In this document: piece after piece, positions 1 to 7,757 of the stretch
How positions within the stretch are numbered: the stretch's first letter is position 1
Layout: each line of letters opens with the position of its first letter
Assembly (NCBI RefSeq): GCF_011057645.1
Contig: NZ_JAALGE010000015.1
Coordinates: forward strand, 1-57,897
Length of the DNA: 57,897 nt
Reading direction: 5' to 3'
Source of the DNA: Marisediminicola senii
Lineage (GTDB): Bacteria > Actinomycetota > Actinomycetes > Actinomycetales > Microbacteriaceae
The notes under the pieces: model-generated
What the model was told of the DNA's origin: nothing
The model's input: only the letters and a program-made list of their open reading frames with translations
Database searches by the model: none
Translations under genes and position numbers: made by a program

Positions 1-2
1 TC

Positions 3-80
3 GCCAGATCCCGCCTCACCCTCGTCCCCGACACCGGAACCGAGGTGACCACCGAACCCGCCCTCGGACTCAGCGCCTAA
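3..80 (+). CDS. C-terminal end of an unrecognised protein (enters from left edge)
   Basis: An open frame runs in from the left edge and stops at TAA 78-80, giving 25 residues that end in ALGLSA. The piece is too short to assign to a family. It has G/C at most third codon positions, which fits coding sequence in this genome. The other two forward frames also stay open or stop within the same stretch, so this is only a plausible gene tail. No function is claimed. Confidence 0.3.
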   Translation, partial: ARSRLTLVPDTGTEVTTEPALGLSA

Positions 81-465
81 CCCCCAAACCGAAGGACACC
101 GCTACACCACCACCGGGGACTTGACCGGGGGATCCACTCTCGGCCGCCGCTACCCAGATCCGATCGCACGTAGACAGCGGTCGCGTCAGAACCCTTCGTA
201 CTGGATAGAGGCAACGCCCTGCATCTCCCGCGCGAGATGCTCGCTCAGCCGTTTCCCGTCGGTGAACCACGCAGCATCCCGCTCATTGGACACCAACCAC
301 GCCTGGCCCGGTCGAGCATGTGCGAAGAAACGTCAGTCCACGCTAGGGTCGCAAGCGTTCCGGTCCAGTAACCGTCCAGTTGCTCGCGAGCAACGGCACA
401 TCGGTTACATTCTGCGAAAGCAGTTCTGCCGACCGGCAACTACTCATGACGTTCAAGGAGGAACC
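81..465. other. Gene-poor stretch of 385 nt
   Basis: There is no full-length gene between the leftmost gene tail and the dioxygenase gene. It holds one short minus-strand coding-like fragment (186-332, listed separately) and, at 455-462, the AAGGAGGA ribosome binding site of the next gene. I saw no inverted repeats of insertion sequences and no tRNA. The promoter of the dioxygenase must lie here, but no convincing -35/-10 pair was identified. Confidence 0.5.
186..332 (-). pseudogene. Possible gene remnant of about 48 codons
   Basis: On the minus strand a frame between two TGA codons (333-335 and 186-188) reads as a protein-like C-terminus. It is rich in charged and aromatic residues, contains AWLVSNERDAAW and ends IQYEGF. 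It has no convincing start codon or ribosome binding site, so it looks like the broken end of a former gene. I do not recognise the family. It could equally be a chance open frame. Confidence 0.3.
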
Positions 466-1338
466 ATGACCGAGGTCGCCTTTCTCACCCCAGACACGAT
501 CCCGACCCCGAGCGACGGAGATGCGGATGCGACGGAGGCCGTCGAGAGTCTCTACACGGCGGGCATCATCGGCCGAAAGGGCGCATTCAGCAGCGAGTGG
601 GCGGCGCGCATGGGCGAAGACATCGAGCTGGCCCTGGCCGACGCGAAGTCCCGGCCCAATGGCGCGGTCGGGCGCGGTCCGAATCGCTACTACGTGGAGA
701 TCCATCCCGAGCAGCTGCGCGGATTCGTGGAGCTCGTCGACCACCCTTGGGTGCGCACGGTGTGCACAGCGGTGCTCGGCGAGCATTACGAGATCGTCGA
801 GCTCGGCTTCGACGTCCCCGGCCCTGGCGCGATGAACCAACCGTGGCACCGCGACTTTCCGATGCCCGACGAGACCCGCGAGAACAAGCGGCTGACCTCG
901 CTGGCCTTCAACCTGACCGCGGTCGACACGGAGGAGGAAATGGGTCCCTTCGAGATCGCCCCGGGAACCCAGTGGGCCTGGTCGGAGAGCTTCGAGCACG
1001 GGATGTTCCCGCCGAAGGACGTCTACCCGGTCTTCGAGGAACGGGCGGAACGAAAGTATCCGAAGATGGGCGACATCTCGGCGCGCTCTGCCCTGACTAT
1101 CCACCGGGGCACGCGCAATTATTCGGACAAGTCGCGTCCGGTGCTCGTGCTCGGAGTGGATGCCCCGGGTGCGGGCAATGCGGACCATCACGACATGGCG
1201 GTGACCCACGCCTACTGGGACGCGCTTCCCGAACGGGTGCGCCAACACCTCCCCTGCCCGGTCGTCGACGTGCTCGAGCCCATTACGCAGAAGCACGATA
1301 TCGAGGGGCTCATGATGGGCGAGGCCGACGAGGAATAA
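466..1338 (+). CDS. Phytanoyl-CoA dioxygenase (PhyH) family Fe(II)/2-oxoglutarate oxygenase
   Basis: A 290-residue soluble protein with the metal triad of PhyH oxygenases: an HRD motif (H128, D130, in QPWHRDFPMPD) and a distal histidine H213 followed by arginines (HRGTRNYSDKSRP) that would bind 2-oxoglutarate. Members of the family hydroxylate small molecules or lipids using Fe(II), oxygen and 2-oxoglutarate; the substrate here is unknown. The start at ATG 466 is chosen because AAGGAGGA lies just upstream (455-462). The frame is open further upstream but that part is not protein-like. It stands alone, convergent with the following hydrolase gene, so context gives no pathway. Confidence 0.85.
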   Translation: MTEVAFLTPDTIPTPSDGDADATEAVESLYTAGIIGRKGAFSSEWAARMGEDIELALADAKSRPNGAVGRGPNRYYVEIHPEQLRGFVELVDHPWVRTVCTAVLGEHYEIVELGFDVPGPGAMNQPWHRDFPMPDETRENKRLTSLAFNLTAVDTEEEMGPFEIAPGTQWAWSESFEHGMFPPKDVYPVFEERAERKYPKMGDISARSALTIHRGTRNYSDKSRPVLVLGVDAPGAGNADHHDMAVTHAYWDALPERVRQHLPCPVVDVLEPITQKHDIEGLMMGEADEE

Positions 1339-1371
1339 CTGGGCGGGCGGCGACCGACGCCCAGCCGCAGG

Positions 1372-2151
1372 TTATGCGGTGCTGTCGAGAATCAGGCGCG
1401 CCGCAGCGGTCGGTTGGTCCCAGTGCGGAAAGTGACCGCAGTTTTCGAACCAGTGCAGCGTCGCGTCTGGGAACAGCTCCGTGGCCCGCGCTGCCTGGCT
1501 GGGAACGGTGACTTTGTCCTTGCGCCCCCATCCGATGACCATTGTGCCCGTGAGCGAACCGGCCGGCGCGCCCTCCTGGCGCGGCCCGTGAACCAGCGCG
1601 TCGAGAGCTGGGTCCAGGCTGGTTGATGTCGTGAATCCGCGAAGCTCGTGCAGGACCAGATCCTGCGGCAGCTTCCAGGGACGGGCGGAGAACTGTGCCA
1701 ACAGGGCAGTACGGCCTGCGGGGTTACCCGTGAGGAAGGGAAGCGCCGGTTGGATGCGGCGCACCAGTGCGACGGAGGCCCTGATAGTCGCACCGAAGAT
1801 CGCGGCCTGCCGGTCATTCCAGAACCCACCAGGGTCCAGTGCGACAGTGGTGCCGGCGTGCCCTCGACGCGCCATTTCCATTGCCATCCGGGCGCCCATT
1901 GAGCTGCCGACCACATCGATGTCGCCGAGTTCCGCGTCGCGGATGAAGGCTTCGACGGTGTCGGTCAGGGTAGCGATGGTGGTTTCGCCGGTCAACGGCG
2001 CGGATTTGCCACAACCAGGGAGGTCAATCGCGATCACATCGCGTTCCGCGGCCAGTGCAGGGATTATGGGGTTCCAGTTGCCGATACTGGAACCGAGCCC
2101 ATGGATCAACAGCAGTGGCTTACCTGAGCCTTGCCGGGTCGAGTGCAGCAT
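1372..2151 (-). CDS. Alpha/beta-fold hydrolase
   Basis: A 259-residue cytosolic hydrolase. It shows the oxyanion loop HGLGSS (residues 17-22), the nucleophile elbow GSSMG with S84, an acid in GWGRKD near residue 213, and the catalytic histidine in NCGHFPHWDQP near the C-terminus. Length and motif order are normal for the family, which includes esterases, C-C hydrolases and haloperoxidase-like proteins, so the substrate cannot be inferred. A TACAGT -10 box lies 6 nt before the ATG, suggesting a leaderless transcript. It is not overlapped with the ABC transporter gene upstream. Confidence 0.85.
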   Translation of the reverse strand: MLHSTRQGSGKPLLLIHGLGSSIGNWNPIIPALAAERDVIAIDLPGCGKSAPLTGETTIATLTDTVEAFIRDAELGDIDVVGSSMGARMAMEMARRGHAGTTVALDPGGFWNDRQAAIFGATIRASVALVRRIQPALPFLTGNPAGRTALLAQFSARPWKLPQDLVLHELRGFTTSTSLDPALDALVHGPRQEGAPAGSLTGTMVIGWGRKDKVTVPSQAARATELFPDATLHWFENCGHFPHWDQPTAAARLILDSTA

Positions 2152-2157
2152 CAGCTC

Positions 2158-2163
2158 ACTGTA
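2158..2163 (-). promoter_or_regulatory. -10 box of a leaderless promoter for the hydrolase gene
   Basis: On the minus strand TACAGT is followed by six bases and then the ATG at 2151. No Shine-Dalgarno sequence is possible in that space, so transcription probably starts at or next to the A of the start codon. No clear -35 box. Confidence 0.4.
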
Positions 2164-2175
2164 GGCCAGATGGGA

Positions 2176-4077
2176 TCAGGTGCCGCTCAGCGCCTGCTCA
2201 TCTGCCGCGACGTTCTTCTGCACCGCGAACTGGGTCCGGTGCAATTCCTCGTAGCGCCCACCCACAGCGAGCAGTTGCTCATGCGTACCGCGTTCCACGA
2301 TCGAGCCGTCCTCGACCACGAGGATCAGGTCCGCGCTGCGGATGGTGGACAGGCGGTGGGCGATCACCATCGCCGTGCGTCCCTCGAGCGCCTCGCTGAG
2401 CGCCTCCTGCACGGCGGCCTCCGACGTCGAATCCAGCGCCGCCGTGGCCTCGTCGAGGATGACGACGCGCGGCTGGGCGAGCAGGAGCCGCGCGATGGTC
2501 ATCCGCTGGCGCTCACCCCCGGAGAGTCGGTAGCCACGCTCCCCCACCACGGTGTCCAGCTGGTCCGGCAGGGATCGGATGAGCGGCTCGAGCCGCGCAC
2601 GTCGGACGGCGTCCCACACCTCGGCGTCAGACGCCTCCGGTCTCGCGAGGCGAAGGTTGGAGAGGATGGTCTCGTGGAACAGGTGGCCATCCTGCGTCAC
2701 CATGCCCAGGGTGTGTCGCATAGAGACGAAACTGATGTCGCGGACATCCGTTCCCGCGAGGCGCACGGCGCCGCTGTCGACGTCGTACAGGCGCGAGAGA
2801 AGCTGGGCGATCGTCGACTTGCCGGCACCGGACGTTCCGACCAGGGCAACGGTCTGCCCTGGCTCGATTCGGAATGAGACGCCGTGCAACACCTCTTCTC
2901 CGCCGCGGGTATCCAGTGTCGAGACCTCCTCGAGGGAGGCCAGGGACACCTTGTCTGCGGACGGGTAGCCGAACCGGACGTCATCGAACTCGACGGCCAC
3001 CGGCCCCTGGGGAACGACGACGGCGTCGGGCTTCTCCTGGATGAGCGGTTCGAGGTCCAGCACCTCGAAGACGCGCTCGAAACTGACGACCGCGCTCATG
3101 ATCTCGACCCGTGCGTTCGCGAGGCTGGTCAGCGGGGCGTAGAGGCGGGTGAGGAGGAGCGCCAGGGTGACCACCTCGCCGGTATCCAGCTGGCCCGCGA
3201 GTGCAAGAAAACCACCGAGCCCGTACACGAGTGCGAGGGCGAGGGCAGAGACGAGCATCAGCGCGGTGAAGAAGACGAACTGCAGCATGGCGGTCCGGAC
3301 TCCGATGTCGCGGACACGGGAGGCGCGCACGCGAAACTCTTCGGCCTCCTCGTCGGGCCGGCCGAACAGCTTGACCAGAGTGGCGCCGGGCGCAGAAAAC
3401 CGCTCGGTCATCTGCGTGCTCATGGCGGAGTTGTGGTCGGCCGCCTCGCGGCGCAGCGCGGCGAGGCGGCTGCCCATGCGGCGCGCGGGCACCAGGAAGA
3501 TGGGGAGCATGACCACGGCGAGAACGGTCACGAGCCAGGACGTGCTGAGCATGACGATCAGGGTGAGGATCAACGCCACGAGGTTCGTGACCACGCCGGA
3601 CAGCGTGCCGCTGAAGGCCTGCTGCGCGCCGATCACATCGTTGTTGAGGCGGCTCACCAGGGCACCAGTTCGCGTGCGGGTGAAGAACGCGATGGGCATC
3701 TTCTGCACGTGGTTGAACACTGCGGTGCGGAGGTCGAGGATCACGCCCTCGCCGATCCGCGCGGAGAACCAGCGCGTCACCAGTGATACGCCGGCGTCGG
3801 CCACGGCCACGAGGGCGATGACGACAGCGAGCCGGACAATCGTGCCGACCTCACCCTGGGCGACGATGACGTCGACCACCTGCCCGGCGAGTACCGGTGT
3901 CGCGACCGCGAGGAACGCTCCGACGATGGAGAGCGTGATGAACACCAGCAGCTTGGACCGGTACGGCACCGCGAACGTCATGATGCGCCGCACGGACTCA
4001 CGGGAGATGCCGTGCTTGCCGTCCCTGGCAGTCGAGATCTTGTAGAGCGAGCTCCAGGCCGCGCCTTCCATGCTCAT
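2176..4077 (-). CDS. ABC transporter, fused membrane and ATPase domains (exporter type)
   Basis: A 633-residue half-transporter with an N-terminal six-helix exporter membrane domain (about residues 35-325) and a C-terminal ATPase. The ATPase has Walker A GTSGAGKST (414-422), signature LSGGE (about 518-522), Walker B VVILDEATAALD (about 538) and an H-loop AHRLST, all intact. It should work as a homo- or heterodimer in the inner membrane and export lipids, drugs or peptides; the substrate is unknown. ATG 4077 is chosen over an upstream TTG (4107) because GGAAGGA lies just before it. The downstream-of-TetR position raises possible local control but there is a 228-nt gap between them. Confidence 0.92.
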   Translation of the reverse strand: MSMEGAAWSSLYKISTARDGKHGISRESVRRIMTFAVPYRSKLLVFITLSIVGAFLAVATPVLAGQVVDVIVAQGEVGTIVRLAVVIALVAVADAGVSLVTRWFSARIGEGVILDLRTAVFNHVQKMPIAFFTRTRTGALVSRLNNDVIGAQQAFSGTLSGVVTNLVALILTLIVMLSTSWLVTVLAVVMLPIFLVPARRMGSRLAALRREAADHNSAMSTQMTERFSAPGATLVKLFGRPDEEAEEFRVRASRVRDIGVRTAMLQFVFFTALMLVSALALALVYGLGGFLALAGQLDTGEVVTLALLLTRLYAPLTSLANARVEIMSAVVSFERVFEVLDLEPLIQEKPDAVVVPQGPVAVEFDDVRFGYPSADKVSLASLEEVSTLDTRGGEEVLHGVSFRIEPGQTVALVGTSGAGKSTIAQLLSRLYDVDSGAVRLAGTDVRDISFVSMRHTLGMVTQDGHLFHETILSNLRLARPEASDAEVWDAVRRARLEPLIRSLPDQLDTVVGERGYRLSGGERQRMTIARLLLAQPRVVILDEATAALDSTSEAAVQEALSEALEGRTAMVIAHRLSTIRSADLILVVEDGSIVERGTHEQLLAVGGRYEELHRTQFAVQKNVAADEQALSGT

Positions 4078-4305
4078 GGTGATTCCTTCCGTGGGCGACA
4101 CGCTCAACTTCGATGGCGGGTTGCCCGCGCCCGGGATTCTTCCCGGCGGCCGCGAGCCGGGGCCGTGCTTCCGAAGACGGCTCGGCCCGTCATGACTGCC
4201 GGACTCGCAAACGCAGCGAGCGTACCCCTCGACCCGCCAATACTCGCATGCCCGCTTGTGAGCCTCAGACCGCAGCGACCGCGCGCAGAAGCCCCGGAAC
4301 GAGTC

Positions 4306-4866
4306 CTAGGTCACATCACGTGCGGGGTCGAGGGCGTCGAGAAGTTCGTGGAAGGCCCGGTCGGTGCGGGCGGTGTCGGCGGTGGCATCGAGGTCCATCA
4401 GCAGGCCGCGGATCACGGCGAGGACGAGAGTTGCAGACTCCGGACGACCGATACTACGCAGGCCCTCCTCGAGCGGCTGCAGCCAGTCGGTGGTCGCGAT
4501 GCGCCGGAACCCTGGCCACAGCGACTGCTCCGCGTTCTCGCGTAACTGACTGAACATGCGCAGGTACGGCCGCCCGTCGGGACCGGTCATCGCGGACCAC
4601 GCTCGAGCCAGCGTGGCGGTGTACGCCTCATCGGGGCGCACGCGCAGCAACTCGCCGAAACTGTCGAGCTGGCGTTGTCGCGCCTGCCGCAGGATCGCCC
4701 GCAACAGCTCGTCCCTTGTACCGAAATGGTAGAGGAGCATACGGGCCGACGTACCGGTGGCGCGGACGAGAGGATCGAGCCGGTCGGGAAGCCCGTACTC
4801 CAGGGCGTGATCGGTACACCTGTCGAGGAGCTCGTCCGCTATCTCCGGTTGTCGCTGTCTGCCCAC
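4306..4866 (-). CDS. TetR-family transcriptional regulator
   Basis: A 186-residue protein with an N-terminal helix-turn-helix. The recognition region is ATGTSARMLLYHFGTRDELLRA (about 36-57), with the YHF-x-x-[KR]-x-x-L signature typical of TetR regulators, followed by a helical ligand-binding domain. The start is GTG 4866. It is transcribed away from a hydrolase gene starting at 4938, and a hyphenated palindrome (4882-4913) sits in between. The usual reading is repression of itself and of the divergent hydrolase, relieved by a small ligand; this is inference. It could also act on the ABC exporter downstream. Confidence 0.88.
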   Translation of the reverse strand: MGRQRQPEIADELLDRCTDHALEYGLPDRLDPLVRATGTSARMLLYHFGTRDELLRAILRQARQRQLDSFGELLRVRPDEAYTATLARAWSAMTGPDGRPYLRMFSQLRENAEQSLWPGFRRIATTDWLQPLEEGLRSIGRPESATLVLAVIRGLLMDLDATADTARTDRAFHELLDALDPARDVT

Positions 4867-4881
4867 GAGGCCATCTTTTCA

Positions 4882-4913
4882 CGTAATAACTCATACATGT
4901 ACCGTTGAATACG
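4882..4913. promoter_or_regulatory. Hyphenated palindrome, candidate TetR operator
   Basis: A 32-bp imperfect dyad centred on the perfect octamer TACATGTA (4894-4901), with matching outer arms CGTA (4882-4885) and TACG (4910-4913). It lies in the only spacer between the divergent TetR and hydrolase genes and is A/T-rich compared with its surroundings. Binding by the neighbouring TetR protein is inferred from position only. Confidence 0.45.
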
Positions 4914-4937
4914 GGAAAGCTGGAGAGAGGAACTCCG

Positions 4938-5642
4938 ATGGAATTGATCTTCGTACACGGTGCCCTGGTGCGTGACGGCCAGTGGTGGTGGCAGCGGACT
5001 GCCGACCTGCTGAGGGAGCGCGCCGGCATCCATAGCCGCTCTGTTCTGTTGCCGTCCTGCGGCGAGACCACCTCGAGCGAGGTCGCGGGCGGACTGGTCG
5101 CCGACGCGGCTGCGCTTCGCCGCGAGCTCGACGATGTCGATTCCGCGATCGTCGTCGGTCACTCCTATGGCGGCACCGTCATCGCCGAAGCGGGGCAACA
5201 CCCCGCGGTCTCCCACCTGCTCTACATCTCGTCGTACCTGCCGGAGGTCGGGCAGTCGCAGGGGGCGATCATGAGCGGGGAGAGCGATCCGGTGTCCGTC
5301 GCGGGCGGCGATGACGGCACCCTGAACCTGGCTGGTTACGATCCGGACTCGTTCGGGGCCAGGTTCCTGCAGGACGCCGACGACCTCGCCCGTAACCAGG
5401 CGTGGGAGCGCGTGACCGCTCAAGCGGTGGGAGCCTTTCTGACACCGACCACCAACGCGGGGTGGCACGGCGTCGACTCGACCTACCTCGTCTGCGGGCA
5501 GGACCGCAGTACGTCCATCGGGCTGCAACGCTTTCACGCGAACCGGGCGACACGCAGTGTCGAGCTGCCGACCGGTCACCACCCATTCATCTCCCGTCCC
5601 GACCTGGTGGTCGAACAGGTTCAGGCCCTGGCGCGTCAGTGA
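4938..5642 (+). CDS. Alpha/beta hydrolase, EstC-like esterase
   Basis: A 234-residue cytosolic hydrolase starting with the beta-strand and oxyanion motif ELIFVHGALVRDG and carrying the nucleophile elbow GHSYGG (S near residue 78). A late histidine (TGHHPF) completes the triad. This matches the small plant-hydroxynitrile-lyase/EstC-like branch of alpha/beta hydrolases, often carboxylesterases. ATG 4938 is chosen because GGAGAGAGGAA precedes it. It is divergent from the TetR gene and probably under its control. The natural substrate is unknown. Confidence 0.85.
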   Translation: MELIFVHGALVRDGQWWWQRTADLLRERAGIHSRSVLLPSCGETTSSEVAGGLVADAAALRRELDDVDSAIVVGHSYGGTVIAEAGQHPAVSHLLYISSYLPEVGQSQGAIMSGESDPVSVAGGDDGTLNLAGYDPDSFGARFLQDADDLARNQAWERVTAQAVGAFLTPTTNAGWHGVDSTYLVCGQDRSTSIGLQRFHANRATRSVELPTGHHPFISRPDLVVEQVQALARQ

Positions 5643-5665
5643 TGAGGCTTGTCCGGGGGTGTCGG

Positions 5666-6523
5666 TCAGCGCCCGAAGAAGTCGTCCAGGCCGGGCAGGG
5701 TGAAGCCGGATCCGAGATCGCTCACCTGATCGCCGAACCCCGACACGGTGTCGCCGGCGCCTGAGACGGCGTCGCCGAGGCCGCCGGTGAGCGCCTCCGC
5801 GTCGAGGCCTTCGCCGAGCGCGGTGAAGTCGACTCCGATGTTCGCGGCCTGCTCGAGAAGCGGGCCAGCGACCGAGCTGAGCACAGCACCGCCGGCCACC
5901 GCGGCGAGAACGCCGCCCGCGGCGAGGCCGACTCCCGCGGCAGCGCCGCCGACCATTGCGCCGCGACCGAGACCTCCGCCGGGGCCCGACCCGGCGCTAC
6001 CGGCGTTACCGGCGCGAGCGAGGAGACCACGGAGGAACCCCGGCCTGGTCGCCTCTGTTCGGGTCGCCGCGCGCGCGAGCGCATCCGCATCCGACGTTCG
6101 AGGGCGCTCACGCTCGGGAAGCTCCTCGTCCATACGTCGCTGGATCGCTTCGCGCTGCGCCGGGGTGAGGCGCCCGAACGCCTCGCGGTGAACCTGCTCG
6201 ATCTGGCGCGGGTCTGCCGTCTCGAGGAGGTAGTCGTAGCGGGCGATAGCGGCGCGATCGGCGTCGCTCACCGTTGCCGATGCCGGGCTCGAGTTCGGTC
6301 GAGCCGGCGTTGCCGACCGCGCCTGCGCCTGTGCCCGCGATCCAGGAGGCACGCCGGTGGACCGACTCGGTTCGCCCGCGCGTGCGTCACCGGTGAGGGA
6401 ATCTGCGGCGCTGCGAACGACCGATCGCCAGTCTGTCTGGCCACCACCGGATCTCCTATCCGTCGATCCGGACTTGCTCAGTGCATCCTGGGCGAGGCGG
6501 GCGAGCTTCGAGAACTTGCTCAT
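5666..6523 (-). CDS. Gly/Ala-rich predicted membrane protein, unknown function
   Basis: A 285-residue protein of three parts. The N-terminus is basic and low-complexity (to about 80). A central charged helical part (about 85-150, with RYDYLLETADPRQIEQVHREAF) follows. The C-terminal half has a glycine/alanine-rich hydrophobic stretch (about 175-225), one or two membrane segments, and an acidic tail ending in LPGLDDFFGR. Similar actinobacterial proteins exist with vague annotations; I do not assign a function. Its ATG overlaps the stop of the TerC gene by 4 nt (ATGA), so it is translated with TerC and probably sits under the same manganese riboswitch. Confidence 0.7.
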   Translation of the reverse strand: MSKFSKLARLAQDALSKSGSTDRRSGGGQTDWRSVVRSAADSLTGDARAGEPSRSTGVPPGSRAQAQARSATPARPNSSPASATVSDADRAAIARYDYLLETADPRQIEQVHREAFGRLTPAQREAIQRRMDEELPERERPRTSDADALARAATRTEATRPGFLRGLLARAGNAGSAGSGPGGGLGRGAMVGGAAAGVGLAAGGVLAAVAGGAVLSSVAGPLLEQAANIGVDFTALGEGLDAEALTGGLGDAVSGAGDTVSGFGDQVSDLGSGFTLPGLDDFFGR

Positions 6524-7542
6524 GACTTGTACTCCGTGGGGGATGCTTCGTCTACCGGCTTAGCCGAGGCGGACTCCGGCCGATCACGGCGGGTCTTGAT
6601 GAGGCTCGCCACCGTGGCGACGGTGATCGTGGCACCGATGAAGAGCAGCGATACGGAGATCGGAATCTCGGGCACCCACAGCAGCGGTTCGCCGGAGTTG
6701 ATGAACGGCAGTTCGTTCACGTGCAGGGCGTGGAAGATGAGCTTCACGCCGATGAAGGCCAGGATGACCGCGAGGCCCTGTGCGAGGTACACGAGGCGTT
6801 CGAGCAGCCCGCCGATGAGGAAGTACAGCTGACGCAACCCCATGAGCGCAAAGGCGTTCGCGGTGAACACGATGTAGGCCTCTTCTGTGAGCCCGTAGAT
6901 GGCGGGAATCGAGTCGACCGCGAAGATCAGGTCGACGAAGCCGATGGCGACGATGGTGAGCAGCATCGGGGTGACGAACCGCTTGCCGCCCAGCTTCACC
7001 GTCAACTTGTCTTCGTGGTACTCGTCGGTGATGGGCAGGTGACGGCGAACGAATCGCATGAACGCGTTGTTGGCGGGGTCGGTCTCGTGGTTCGAGAAGG
7101 CCTGGCGGTAGGCCAGGAAGAGAAGCAGGGCACCGAAGACGTAGAAAATCCAGGACAGGTTCTCGATGAGGGCCGCGCCGACGGCGATGAACCCCCCGCG
7201 CAGGATGAGGGCGATGATGATGCCCACCATGAGCACCTTCTGCTGGTAGATCTTCGGCACCGCGAACGCGCCCATGACCAGGAGGAAGACGAACAGGTTG
7301 TCGATCGACAGCGCCTTCTCGGTGAGGTATCCCGCGAAGTACTCGCCGCCGTAGGTCCATCCCGAGACGGTGCCGATCCCCACACCGAAGAGCAGGGCCA
7401 AGCCGATGTAGAAGGCCGACCACCGGGCGGCTTCACCGATGCTCGGTTCGTGGGGCTTTCGCACGTGGGCGAAGAATTCGTAGACGAAGAACGCGATCGT
7501 CACGGCGATCGTGATGAGCCAGATCAGGGGTGTTACCTGCAT
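6520..7542 (-). CDS. TerC/Alx-family membrane protein, probable Mn2+ exporter
   Basis: A 340-residue integral membrane protein with about nine hydrophobic helices and the family signatures EKALSIDNLFVFLL (near 75-88) and FVDLIFAVDSIPAI (near 202-215), whose aspartates are the conserved intramembrane acids. Family members (Alx, MeeF/MeeY/YkoY) export manganese or metallate secreted proteins; older tellurite-resistance names are misleading. The leader carries a yybP-ykoY riboswitch, which responds to Mn2+ in studied cases, so Mn2+ efflux is the best-supported role. The ribosome binding site is GGAG a few bases before ATG 7542. Confidence 0.92.
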   Translation of the reverse strand: MQVTPLIWLITIAVTIAFFVYEFFAHVRKPHEPSIGEAARWSAFYIGLALLFGVGIGTVSGWTYGGEYFAGYLTEKALSIDNLFVFLLVMGAFAVPKIYQQKVLMVGIIIALILRGGFIAVGAALIENLSWIFYVFGALLLFLAYRQAFSNHETDPANNAFMRFVRRHLPITDEYHEDKLTVKLGGKRFVTPMLLTIVAIGFVDLIFAVDSIPAIYGLTEEAYIVFTANAFALMGLRQLYFLIGGLLERLVYLAQGLAVILAFIGVKLIFHALHVNELPFINSGEPLLWVPEIPISVSLLFIGATITVATVASLIKTRRDRPESASAKPVDEASPTEYKS

Positions 7543-7572
7543 GGGGGTACTCCAAAGGGGTGGCGTTGACAG

Positions 7573-7682
7573 AACACCAAGGTCTCCTCCGCTCTGACCG
7601 AGTCAGAACCGGCGGCCCGGAATGCAGGACTGCATTCGTATTGACGGACCAACCGCAGGCGGGAGTACTCCCCTTGTTGCCC
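7573..7682 (-). promoter_or_regulatory. yybP-ykoY manganese riboswitch
   Basis: The minus strand holds the conserved first loop AGGGGAGTA (near 7668-7676) and, about 80 nt later, AGACCTT (near 7580-7586). They are brought together by a closing stem of CAACAAGG with CCTTGGTG (7672-7679 and 7575-7582). Between them lies the CGTCAATACG segment and a GAATGCAG/CTGCATTC hairpin typical of the class. In studied members Mn2+ docks the two loops and turns on the downstream gene. It sits 30 nt upstream of a TerC/Alx gene, the classic target. No covariance search was run. Confidence 0.88.
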
Positions 7683-7757
7683 CCACCCTACAAGAAACTC
7701 GCTATGCGCAACCTTGGAGGGACCCGCAAGCGACTCGTGGCCCGTAGAACCGTCGGG

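Noticed and set aside
1339-1364. CTGGGCG/CGCCCAG hairpin between the dioxygenase and hydrolase genes as a terminator
   Set aside because: Short 7-bp stem, 12-nt loop and no T-tract; not distinguishable from chance in this G/C-rich DNA.
6520-7542. Tellurite resistance role for the TerC protein
   Set aside because: No other ter genes are present and the leader is a manganese riboswitch, so metal (Mn) handling is the better reading.
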